Source: Spongospora subterranea (lineage: Eukaryota; Endomyxa; Phytomyxea; Plasmodiophorida; Plasmodiophoridae). From it: a DNA stretch of 23,957 nucleotides. Below are positions 9,962 through 19,604 of this stretch, one piece after another. The first letter of the stretch is position 1. Each line of letters opens with the position of its first letter. The DNA lies in contig OUQQ01000287.1 of assembly GCA_900404475.1 (NCBI GenBank), positions 1 to 23,957 on the forward strand. The letters run 5' to 3'. The position numbers and the translations under genes were made by a program. The notes beneath the pieces were generated by a model. That model searched no databases. It saw nothing but the letters and a program-made list of their open reading frames with translations, and was not told the DNA's origin.

Positions 9962-10451
9962 ATCGCGGGAATAGATATCGATCAGAACAGATGGTCGGTC
10001 AATGGAGATATAGGAACCGAATCGGGGGGACGATGATCCAACTGGTTCACGAGCGATTGAGTTTGGCGATATTTCCCCCGGATGGGATTGAATGGAGATT
10101 GGGTTAGAGTGGAGTGATCGGCCAATACCTCTCGACATATCGTGAATGGCGATAATCGGTGGACCTGATCTGATAAGGGACGAACAAGAGGACGACGCGA
10201 TCGGGATTTCGGAACGCGATTGGAATAATATTTCACGGATCAGGGATTGATCAGTTCTAATCCCCATTGATCCTGTCGATTGTGGTGATTTGTGATCTTG
10301 GCGAGCGGGACGACCCCCTGGCCCTGTCCATTCATCCCTAATTGAGGTCATGATCACCCCCATCACCCTATCGTGATATCGCCATCTCTTCCCAATTACC
10401 GATATTCGACCAGCCCGGGTCCATCGCCGACCCCGCCCCCGAACGGCGCTA
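9962..10451. other. Intergenic region with no supported gene
   Basis: Both strands have long open frames here (for example 9920-10366 on the minus strand, 148 aa), but their products are Ser/Arg/Ile-rich without any recognisable motif. The region is rich in GAT/ATC (many GATCGGG, CGATAT and GATATC words), which lowers stop density in several frames at once. I see nothing else. Confidence 0.4.
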
Positions 10452-12452
10452 ATGGAATCGGTCCATCGATTATGTCGTCCATTATTGGTATATGGTCGAT
10501 ATAATATATCGAGGAGCGTTGATATCCGATTATATTCATTATATCAGTCGATATCTGTAATGACTCCTAAACAGGTTAATCCCCATCATCATCATCATCA
10601 TCCCCATAATCCAATATCGCTAATCCCTAATCGTGTTCCCCTGATCAGATCAGCACCACCGCCCTCCGTTTAACCCGTTCCCGTTCCCTATCCCCATATC
10701 TCCTATCGGCTATCGTCTCCCGTTCCTCCTATCTCCTCGACCATGGTCTCATCCATCGCCCTATCGATATCGGGATGTTGGTCAGTTTCCCCCATTCCCG
10801 GCCGTTCATCGCCATCTCCCTGACCCCTTTCCCCTCAGGCCCTGGCCCTGGTCTCCTCCCACCCCCACAGCCCTCTCCTCCCTCCTCTCCTCACCCGTCT
10901 CTCCTTCCTCCCCTTATCCCCCTCATCCCCTTCTTCCCTCTCCCCGCCCTCATCTCCTCCTTCCCTCTCCTCGCCCCCATCCTCTCCTTCCCTCTCCTCC
11001 CCTCTTTCCCTCTCCCCGCCCTCATCTCCTTTTTCCCTCTCCCCGCCCTCATCTCCTCGTTCCCTCTCCTCGCCCTCATCCTCTCCCTCCCTCTCCTCCC
11101 CTCCTTCCCTCTCGCCCGTCTCCAATCGCGCCCTCTCCTCCCTATTCCAGGCCTGCACCTCCTCCCAGACCCCATGTCGCCATCTCCTCCGTTATCTCCC
11201 GTATCCCCCCGATATCGACCCTCGTGACGCCATATCAATCCTCATCTCCCTCCTCGCCATGTCCCCATTACCTCTCTCCTATCTTCCCCCCATCGTATCC
11301 TCTCTCCCTTCCCTGATCCCATCATTGCCTCTCCCTCTCCTCCTCCACCTCCAATCCTCTCTCCACCACCTGTCCCAATTCCCTGATTTCCCTCTCATAT
11401 CCTCATCTGTTCGACACCATATTCTCCAAAGAACATCACCACCCTCTATCGATTACTCCTCTTCAGTTATCGCCAGGACCCTTACCGGTAAATCCCCTCA
11501 ACCATCTCCTCGTTATATATCGTGTTTGCTTCACAAGATCTCTTCCTTAACTCCCCATAATTCATCCTCATTTCTCCAAGCTGCCGTTCTCGACCTCTCC
11601 ACATTCTCAGCTCAAGATCTGGCCTTGATCGCCTTCTCATTCGCTAAAGCCGGTTATATCTACTCCCCAATATTCACTTCATTGTCCGATCTGTCCGACG
11701 AGAGAATCGCCAGTTTTACAGGTCGCCATCTCGCCATGCTTTCATGGGCCTTCTACAAAGCGAAACACTCATCACTTCCGATCATCAACAAAATCGCCAT
11801 CAAAACCGCACAATTATTGAAAACGAACGATGTATCGGCCGTTGATCTGGTCGATATCGTGTTCGCATTATCGTCGCTTTCCAGGCGACAGCATTCGCCA
11901 TTATTCGCTCAGGCATCGTCGTTCTTGATTCCTCGTCTTCCCGAGCTGCCGCTCCCGCGAATCGCTCAGCTGTCGTGGGCCGTTCTTCGTACAGGTGATC
12001 CTGTCTATGGTGAGCTGGCTCAAGCTATCACGACCCATTCCCAGACGAGAATGGCCCAAATTCGCCCTCGGGATCTCTCCATTATCCTATCGTCATTGCC
12101 TAATTATGGGAATACGTCATTCTATGAATTCGCAATGCCCTTTGTGGTTAAAGCCCTTCCGAACATTTCATTCACCGATATATCGTTCCTTTTATCTGCT
12201 TACAGCACTGTATTAGGTAAATTCATCGGTGAGAATCGTACCAGAATTCGTCGTTAATTTGGGCTTGACACATCAGGTCAACAGGGCGTGGCTGAATTAC
12301 TTCCAGAAGCTTCACCGCGCCTGGAGCATTTCCTATCGCAAGGTCAAGCGACGAAACCCGCTATTGAACGAATCATGCTCATTTTGGAGCAGCAGAGCGG
12401 CTTGTACGCGGACCATAATTCGCAGACGACGATTGGATATGTGAAAACATGA
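10452..12452 (+). CDS. Helical-repeat (OPR/HPR-like) organelle RNA-binding-type protein
   Basis: The secure part is 11121-12216 plus 12277-12452, joined by a 60-nt intron (G|GTAAAT...CATCAG, phase 1). From residue ILISLLAM onward the product is made of ~38-residue helical units such as QDLALIAFSFAKAG, RHLAMLSWAFYKAK, VDLVDIVFALSSLSRR and RIAQLSWAVLRTGD. This is the pattern of octa-/hepta-tricopeptide repeat and FASTK-like proteins that bind organelle RNA. It ends SQTTIGYVKT. No RAP domain is present. The 5' end is uncertain. Its frame is open back to 10824, where CCCCTTTCCCCTCAG (ending 10838) looks like an acceptor. ATG 10452 opens a peptide (MESVHRLCRPLL) rich in R, S and L with few acids, typical of a mitochondrial presequence; its TCC|GTTTAA end is in matching phase. 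If that exon is wrong, the first in-frame ATG is 11259 (377 aa). Confidence 0.6.
10584..10601 (+). repeat. (CAT)6 microsatellite
   Basis: Six CAT triplets lie in the putative 5' exon of the helical-repeat gene, where they would encode a run of histidines if that exon is translated in the ATG 10452 frame without the upstream intron. Confidence 0.85.
10934..11104 (+). repeat. 27-bp CT-rich minisatellite with 17/18-bp partial units
   Basis: Units of the form TTCCCTCTCCCCGCCCTCAT plus CTCCTNN lie at 10934-10960, 10961-10987, 11006-11032, 11033-11059 and 11060-11086. Truncated 17- and 18-bp units (10988-11004 and 11087-11104) split or end the array. The plus strand is almost pure pyrimidine from about 10840 to 11400. 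Since 27 is a multiple of three, all frames are periodic and stop-free, so the array can lengthen without breaking the reading frame. Confidence 0.85.
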
Positions 12453-12494
12453 TCGTTTTACGAATGAGTGAAAACTGCATTCCTGGACTCAACC

Positions 12495-12540
12495 CGGTAG
12501 GTGACCGGACCCCCTACTGCAGAGCACCACGAACCTACCG
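12495..12540. repeat. Small inverted repeat between the helical-repeat and NDUFA8 genes
   Basis: CGGTAGGT at 12495-12502 and ACCTACCG at 12533-12540 can form an 8-bp stem with a 30-nt loop, 43 nt after the upstream stop codon. It may be a 3'-end structure or chance. Confidence 0.4.
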
Positions 12541-12683
12541 CAGTGTGGTAAGGCTGCGCCTCACTGACACCCATCACATGGTACGTACACCAACCAGTGT
12601 ACACACTTACTACTGTGCACTGTCTGGCTAAGAGTTGCTCCTTCGTCAGTTGATATTGTGAATTTGACGAGGGGCGACAGGAA

Positions 12684-13065
12684 ATGGCTAAAGACGGTGA
12701 CGCATTCGGTCTGTTTGATGCCACACCTTACCCTGAATTACTGGCCGCTGCTTCGCTGTTTGAAGTAAAGTGTGCCGCCTCTCGAGCCGCATACTGTCAG
12801 TGCAAGCAGCAGACACCGGCACCTGGTGAATGTGCATCACTGGGAAAAGAATTGGTTGACGACCATAAGAAGCAGTATTCAATAGTCGTTGTCGCCATCC
12901 AGTCAAATTTATTAATCCTCAATTAGGCTTGACGCAATGAAATCCTCCTCATGCTCAACTAAGTATGATGAACTTGTACAATGTCTTACTAGCTCGCAAT
13001 TCAAATTTTCCCCATGTATGAAGCTGCAGAAGCTGTTCCGAGATTGCATCACAGAACTAAATTAA
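12684..13065 (+). CDS. NDUFA8: NDUFA8, CX9C-motif subunit of mitochondrial complex I
   Basis: Exons 12684-12874 and 12927-13065, intron 52 nt (CA|GTATTC...AATTAG|G, phase 2), 109 aa. The protein is a twin CHCH-fold subunit that is oxidatively folded in the intermembrane space and sits on the outer face of complex I. The four CX9C motifs of the family can be tracked. C30-C40 fits (with an extra C38), C73-C83 fits (STKYDELVQ between), and C94-C104 fits (MKLQKLFRD between). The second motif starts at C50 but has aspartate (D60) where its partner cysteine should be. The segment ELLAAASLFEVKC corresponds to the AVLKAAAHHYGAQC-type start of animal NDUFA8, and the spacing from C50 to C73 is within one residue of the human protein. 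It is shorter than the animal protein, lacking the long proline-rich C-terminus. The stop is 136 nt from the convergent SRP68 gene. Confidence 0.85.
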
Positions 13066-13201
13066 AATGTATATTTGCGATGTTATTTCGTTTGAGTGGT
13101 TTGCCCTTATACACAGAGATTAAAGGCCAATCCATATATGCTATAGAGAGCCGATATTGTTGAACAGAATCAGTAAAAATATGCATTTATGAGATGGACA
13201 T

Positions 13202-15208
13202 TTATCCCCAAAGACGGCTCAGCCAACCACTTGCAGCCGGACGACGCGAAAGTTTGTTGTCCATATCAGGGTAAACTAGTCCAGCAGCTGCCAAATCAAA
13301 TTGTACGGGTTTGCAAGTAGTACACGCGAAAGGAGGAGGTATCTCCAAGATGAGACCAGGTCCTAGTCGAACAACAACATATCAGCGTTGACAAAACGTC
13401 GGGTAAACACGCGACGAATGATACCTTCGCTCCAATATGGTAATCTTTCCAAAAGCGGAACGGCATTTGAGTCGATTTCCTGCGTCTCCCCCACTGAAAG
13501 GGTCGACATTCGTGTTCTAATCAATTCTTGACGAGAACGTAGAATAAACGCCTTTTCTTCTTTCGGATAACTGTCGATGCTGTTTTGCAAGAAGTGGGAT
13601 GCACCGGCCCATTCTGATTGGCTTGACAGCTTGAGAGCCATATAATAATAACGATGTGCCCTAAACAATGATGTAGAATGGACGTCCATCGGGCAATTCT
13701 GGGTTTCAATGGACGAAAAATTGGCCAGGATTTTTTCACAAATGACAATAAGATCATCCGCTGTCACTTTTGAAGAAGCTGTAATGCGAAACACTGTCAA
13801 CAAAATTTGCAGTACGACTTCAATTGACACCAACCTTGATTGATCTGGGAAGAAAGAACTGTAAACAATCCGATGTTTCGGTGTAATGTGACCTTGGTCT
13901 TATTGAAAGCAACAAACTGCAAAAGCAACTCTAAAGATTTCTTATCGGGTTCACTGACATCCGAGCTGTTCAAGCACGTTGTAATGACACTACGAGTGAC
14001 GTCTAATACATCGAAACACGCCAATATCGCATTGACTGGTGTGGATTCTGTAATATAGACGCAGATAAGACAGCGTCCAAAAAAACACATCTGTTGGTTA
14101 CCTGTGATTCCAGCAACCAGGTCAACGGCTTTCGCAACAGCGGTTTTAACCGCATCGGATTTGATCGGGATCATTAAGCCATTCCAACTGATATGATCAA
14201 CAGCATTAGCCGCAATCTGCTGCTCACGTTCAAGGCGCGCAGCTTCGAGTTTTGAGCTCAGGACAACGTCTGTGGTGGATGAAATAAGAATAAAAAAATG
14301 CCATTGGTTATTGAGAGCTAACCCAAATCATCCATTGAAGACAGGTCGGTGGCGCCAAGATTTTCCTACAAATGAAACATCAGATTCAATTTTTCGTGAG
14401 TTGAAAGCACCGTGTACCTGTTTGTTTTTATATTGACAATACCTGATGCTAGGCTGTAATGCTTGTATACGGGCTTGATAGATTTCCTGCTGGGATGGTT
14501 TATCAACCAATCCCAGAAGAGACTCCAAAACCTGCAGAATCAAAAAATGGGCAACGTAAACATCAGGAATATCTGGTGATTACCTTGAGCGAATGAGAAA
14601 ATGCAGCTAACGCCTTTCCAATTTCTTCCTTCTCCAGGTACACGTTGCCAGACATCCAGGACGAATAGCTTTCTGCCTGAAGATGGGTACGTACGTCTGC
14701 CGTGTGCTCACAGATATGGACAAGATGTTCGGCCCATTTCATCGCTTTAGACAAACGGCGACGCATGTGAAACCGGGACCGATTGCTTTTATCATTGACG
14801 TCGACTTTGATTTCCATTGCATGTGACCACGCCCGTTCGCAAAGATTCACGATAATTAATAAATGCCTAGGTGTCGAGAATCGAATAAACGCTCCAACAA
14901 GAAATGAAAACACGAAATGTTCACACCTGACATTAGAAACCATGCTGGGCTCCAAGGTCTTCTGTACGAATTTTCCTTTGCCATGAGTAAACCGCACCGA
15001 CTTGCGTAAGCGCCTGAGCCGGCGGGAGCAATACGCGCGATATCGAAGGAAGTTTCGCTGACGAATCCCATTGGCTAACTGACTCTGGTGAATTTCGGAA
15101 AACACTACGTCAAATGGAAATGCTCTGAGCGGAGGCACCAAGCGACGAACAACCGCGCTTACAATCCAAAGAGATCCTGGGCATGGGAGCTTGCACTTCT
15201 GACGACAT
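13202..15208 (-). CDS. SRP68: Signal recognition particle subunit SRP68, 9 exons
   Basis: Exons on the minus strand: 15208-15163, 15122-14927, 14866-14584, 14531-14418, 14365-14323, 14269-14102, 14047-13918, 13858-13425, 13362-13202; 1575 nt, 524 aa (human is 627). SRP68 binds SRP RNA and, with SRP72, forms the core that targets ribosomes to the ER. The RNA-binding region reads RNFLRYRAYCSRRLRRLRK, near-identical to the family motif. It is followed by NVRHLLIIVNLCERAWSHAM and RIQALQPSIRYCQY. The last exon gives CKPVQFDLAAAG and ends SGWLSRLWG, the SRP72-binding and C-terminal signatures (human CKPLFFDLA). Eight introns of 40-62 nt all restore frame. The 40-nt first intron is the shortest here, using GCTCAGAG as acceptor. 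The boundaries of intron 7 (13859-13917) are less certain than the others. Confidence 0.92.
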
Positions 15209-15337
15209 GGCCCCCTCGATTATTCACCCACGATTATAATCGGGTTTCCGGTTCAGAAAAACGTGTCAGTTTGATAATCCGATAAAGGGGTCAGGAAACA
15301 TAGATGGGCCGTCACGGACTCTATTAAGATACACTGC

Positions 15338-15437
15338 ACATCATCATGGCGAATCACTGTTACAGCTCGTCATCATGGCGACAAACGAAATCTCGTTATC
15401 GAGGCGAAAAATTCAATCTCGTCATCAAAACCGAAAT
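15338..15437. repeat. Imperfect 26-bp tandem repeat upstream of SRP68
   Basis: Units starting CTCGTCATCATGGCGA (15366-15391), CTCGTTATCGAGGCGA (15392-15417) and a shorter CTCGTCATCAAAACCG (15418-15437) follow a related copy at about 15338-15365. They fill most of the 244-nt gap between the DENND6 stop and the SRP68 start, both on the minus strand. They therefore lie in the probable SRP68 promoter and DENND6 3' region. Confidence 0.7.
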
Positions 15438-15452
15438 CTCTATGTTATTTAT

Positions 15453-17298
15453 CTAAGACATCTTGACGAGAACGGAATCAACAGTGGTGTAATGGCGTTC
15501 AAGGGCTTTCATTAAAGCGGGGCGACTGATTGACCTTGGGCACTTCTTCCTTCGTTTGATTTCCTTGATCATGGCGTGCACCTCCGGCAGCCTTAACCCA
15601 TCCATTACCTCCGCAATATCAACCTGGTGAACAACCGGTCAGAATGCGAGATCCTCGCGAGAAATCAGGGGGAACTAACCGCTAAAATGGCTGCGTCTGT
15701 TCGACCATCTAGATCTTGTAAGATAGTTCTTCGAAGTGAATCGAACCATGGCAAAAAGTTCGGTCCTTGAATCAGTGATTTATAAAACGATATAATTCGC
15801 GATTTCTTCCGAATTACTGGACGAATATGTTGAGTTTTCTCCTTTGAAATGAACAGTCCCTTCAAGAAAACCTGTAGAGAAAACTCGGCAAGTCGAATTT
15901 GATCTAAATATGGATTGAAGATGGGCGACACAAGTGCAGTTCGTGCAACATATGGAGCTGGTTTGAAATATGGATCGAACGGTAACAATACTGAACAGGT
16001 TAAGGCTTGAAAGTAAGTTCTCAGCGCCGAATTTTTATCGGCGCTTTCTTGCAATGATCGGATAAATGCCTCATCGGCCCTCGTCGAAAGATGATGTGAC
16101 ACTTTCAGGGTTGGAATATCGCTATCCAGCCTCAAAATATTAGGAAACTTTTCAAGCGATTCAAGAAAGAATTGATTTGTTGCACCTATAATGCAACCGG
16201 AGAGGCGACCATAATTGCACATTGTCCTAATTCGTGGAATTTTAAGGGTAGATTCAAAATTCACTGCAGGAACAACATACAGATAATGGGGATAATCGGG
16301 ATCAGTAAGTGTGAAGTAGGGTCTGTAATCCGCTAAATAGGCGAACGAAGGGGGAAGAAGCGACACGAGCGCAAGCACGATGTTCGAGGCTGTGGTCGGA
16401 GTGTCTGAGATGATAAGCAATGGACGACCTACACGCTCGGTCATCCATGTGCATCTTGAACACAAAACGCACTGGGTAATACCTGTAATTACAATCTCCC
16501 ATAGGGACCAAAGATGGCGTAAAGACGAGTAAAATATATCGTGAAGTGGTAGATACGTGAAGGTCCCGATGATATTATCACCTTCCCAAATCATTGATAA
16601 AGGTACATCCACCGAAAACACCTAAACAAAAAATCGTTTCGAGTATTTCAAGGACTCTCCGCATTTTGTGACCTGCCCTAGAAATGGAAGATGCTCGTTT
16701 CCCGATAGAGTTTTTGGGTCTGGCCATACACTCCAGTTTCTTGCCGCTGCCTCTATAGCAAAACTCGTTAGAGCGAAGACGTAATGAAAGTTGATTTCAG
16801 CGAATACCAACCGAACACTGAAGTCGATCCGTGCTGAAAATATATGGGGGCAAGAACAGATACGACCGATTTCCATAAAGGAATAAACGGCAAATAGCTC
16901 AAAATAACGAGGGATTTTTGAAAAAATCCTCTTTCGGTTGACGAATCGGCAATCTGCCGAAAACAAACCACGCCATATATTAGTAGAGACGACACTCGTA
17001 TTGTAAAAATTGAATCGCCAAGTTCGGATACATTCGAATCTGGAAGAACCTGTGGATATTACAACAGAGTTTAGCAGACATCACATCTGAATTTATGATC
17101 CACATATAACTTTACCATGTTGGATATCGAGTTTTGAAGCTCCATCGATAAAGCATCGGAAGGATATACGCATTCAATAACCGGACCAACAGTCAAATCA
17201 AAGTTGACTACAGATACAGCGACGATCCATCTCGTGGCCTCTTGGGCGTCATGTTGCAGTTGCTCGACTAAACCATTCTCGCCATCATCGTCTTCCAT
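15453..17298 (-). CDS. DENND6: DENND6-family DENN-domain protein (Rab guanine exchange factor), 7 exons
   Basis: Exons on the minus strand: 17298-17116, 17049-16812, 16752-16673, 16621-16483, 16428-16281, 16226-15680, 15623-15453; 501 aa (animal proteins are about 600). DENND6 (AFI1-like) acts as a Rab GEF, for Rab14 in animals, in endosomal trafficking. Recognised stretches in order: FDLTVGPVIECVYP (N-terminal longin/uDENN), VLPDSNVSELGDS, CFRQ...RGFFQKSLVILS, FEAAARNWSVWPDP, LWEIVITGRPLLIISD, LADYRPYFTLTDPDYPHYL, IIGATNQFF, and IQGPNFLPWFDSLR with TVDSVLVKMS at the end. Each splice joint reproduces the family spacing. The intron 16227-16280 (54 nt) is stop-free and in frame, but keeping it would add 18 residues the family lacks. 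Divergent from CFAP206 across a 2.3-kb gap. Confidence 0.9.
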
Positions 17299-18407
17299 CC
17301 ACCGTCTGGCGCGCTCCAGCTAAATAATATCTGACCGGCGATCGCGTGAACCGTAGAATCTATTTCGGCATTGACACACGATCTTCTGAAATATATATCC
17401 ACAACCGCTATAAATAATGATCAGAACAGGTGTAACTCAATAGAGAACGCGGAGACGTCCACTCGTCAAGTGCAGCAGATTCGCTACTGTAATGGCTCTA
17501 CGCCAACACAGAATGGACGTGCTGTACTAGATATGGTATCGTTAAAGGGAATTTTCCCCTAACGTTACGTATGTACACCTTAGCCTTAGACTGTTTCAAT
17601 GCCGTGTGGGAAACTTGGCGAAAATATTACGCGACGATGTTGAATAACGTGTGGGAGCGCGTGATTATCGTCCACAGGCACAGTTGCGGTGCCGCGCCCA
17701 TAACCGCGAAACTGTAGACTTCTACAAATTGGGATCGGAATACCACTGACAGTCTTCGTCATTGGCGGAATAATACAATGTAGGAAGAACGACTTCAGCA
17801 GGGTTAATGTATTTTACGATATTAAACTTTACCCGATCAGATGTCACTAAACGGTGCAATACAAAAGCACTGTGGATCTTAAATCACACTGGGGAATGTC
17901 GTTAACACTTCAGCAAAACAGTTGGATTGTCATCAAGGTCTGGCCGGTTCAGCACCGGTTCGCGCCGTCCTGAGGTCGCTGCACCCATCTATTAGGCGTG
18001 TGTCATGTCAGCGGTTCAAAGTTCTTGTGCACTTGCACCTGCAAGCGTTTTGTGTTCAGTCAATCCTCACGTACGATAACTTGTGCAGCTACAAATACTT
18101 GTGCAATTGATACAGAGACTGACGGAACTCGGAACAAAGCGGTCTAAAAATGGACGAGAAACGAAGATTGTGTGCTTTGGTTGATCCAGCAGGAATGAGG
18201 GCCAATGAGATTAGCAACGATTCAATACTACTGCATTGGACTTTCTGGAAGTATCAAACAGAGTCTGCTTGATGTGGAGACAAAATTGTATTGATTCCTG
18301 ACGATATCTTGGGTGACATCACATCCCAACAGGATTAGGAACTGGCCCGAATTCAAACAACACTATTGGGCCGTTGCCGATTTGATCGCCTGATTTGGTG
18401 CGGCGGT
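17299..18407. other. Gene-poor region upstream of DENND6
   Basis: No convincing reading frame is seen; the longest (17371-17562 and 17922-18110, both plus) lack motifs and spliceable neighbours. The word CTTGTGCA occurs three times at 18024-18031, 18080-18087 and 18098-18105. The first few hundred bases next to 17298 should contain the DENND6 promoter. Confidence 0.4.
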
Positions 18408-19080
18408 TCATGAATAATATTTGCCGATCCCGATCTCATCGCAGAATCCTGCCACAAATCCTGCAACATCGCCACACGCTTTTTCCTCTGGTGCAATTTC
18501 GGATCGGGAAACGACCGGGATCATATCGAGCAGATTCCTGTTGAGTTCATCATCTTTGCCTTCAGGAAGAGCCGACCTTAATAAAATGATCAATACCGTT
18601 TAAAAATGAACCAGAGAAGACGAATCTCCAGTATGATAATATGATAATCCAATGACAAATCCAGAATTGCAATTCGATGACGATGAATGATGCAGATTAT
18701 CGAGTTTCGTTGCTGGACGGCGAGGAGTTGGGTCACTTCTAGTACCGACATGCGGCCGTGATCCCTTCAATACCGGATGTCGCCTGAGCGTAAAACAGAA
18801 TCGCATATGCAATTCCGTCGAGAGATTGAGTGACTATCGGGAAAAACAGATTCGAATCGAAGCGGTAGCAACTCACAGCCAAAGAACGATTTATCTGTTT
18901 GTCTCGTCATTTCCGTATTCTTTAAGGCCACACAATTCACAACTGACAAATGTAGTCGATGGACTTGAACAATGGGATTGATTGCAGTTTTAGTGAGAGA
19001 GCCAGGGACTCACCAACAGCCAGCGAGCCAGCTCTAGTAATGACACTCTATCGATGTCGTTGACCTTTTGCCAATGACTG
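18408..19080 (-). CDS. Possible unrecognised minus-strand gene with short exons
   Basis: Several protein-like pieces lie on the minus strand but the full model is unresolved. The 3' piece (stop at 18408) reads SALPEGKDDELNRNLL then MIPVVSRSEIAPEEKAC and ends EIGIGKYYS; this looks genuinely coding. Upstream, a piece within 18720-18890 reads DSNLFFPIVTQSLDGIAYA. A 5' piece ends VNDIDRVSLLELARWLL at 19014, immediately before a strong GTGAGT donor whose 50-nt intron carries a TCACTAAAAC branch-like site. I could not find one unique set of joints: two candidate acceptors near 18890-18900 put the next exon in different frames. No family is recognised. It may be an intact small gene or a decayed one. 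Start and end beyond 18408 are approximate. Confidence 0.3.
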
Positions 19081-19604
19081 GACCCTCTGCCATTGTATTG
19101 TCATTGCCGTCGAACCTCAGATATCGAGGGAGCCACAATGTAATCCCAAATTAAACGTGGCCTGATCATTGCCGCACGTGTACCTTTCCAGTCAAACGTC
19201 GATCAAAAATATGAAAAGAAATTTCAAATCGTCCAATCACCCTCCAAAGGATCCGTCTCATCTATCTCCTTCTCATTTGTATTTTCACCGAACTCCAGAT
19301 TTTTATGATTGTGTTGTGTTTAAGGCATTTGACCTAAACGGTTGAATCCGGTTTTTATCAACATTGTCATGGAATTGAATTGTATTAAGTAATGCACAAC
19401 AGTGTTGATAGCCTATCAATAGGCAGTTAACCTTATGAGTTGATCTGGGACATTAATTTCGTCCAGACGTTGTTTGAGCATAATCTCGATTTCCCTCGAT
19501 CACAACCTGTACCAGGTCATATATGGGATCCTCAAGAACACATATCATCTAATAGGTGGCGGTATCGGGCATTGCCATCCTGGGTTGTGTGGGTATTGGG
19601 GATC
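19081..19604 (+). promoter_or_regulatory. Upstream region and 5' leader of CFAP206
   Basis: There is no coding evidence. The frame of CFAP206 is open back to 19431, but no ATG precedes 19605 in that frame, and the predicted residues there do not resemble the family. An imperfect dyad (GCCTATCAATAGGC, 19411-19424) lies just before this leader. No ciliary-type X-box could be picked out with confidence by eye. Confidence 0.35.

Noticed and set aside
10835..11238. Two long minus-strand frames (107 and 115 aa) rich in E, G and R
   Set aside because: They are the antisense of the pyrimidine-rich minisatellite, which has no stops in any frame; the repetitive EEREGE-type sequence is a composition artefact.
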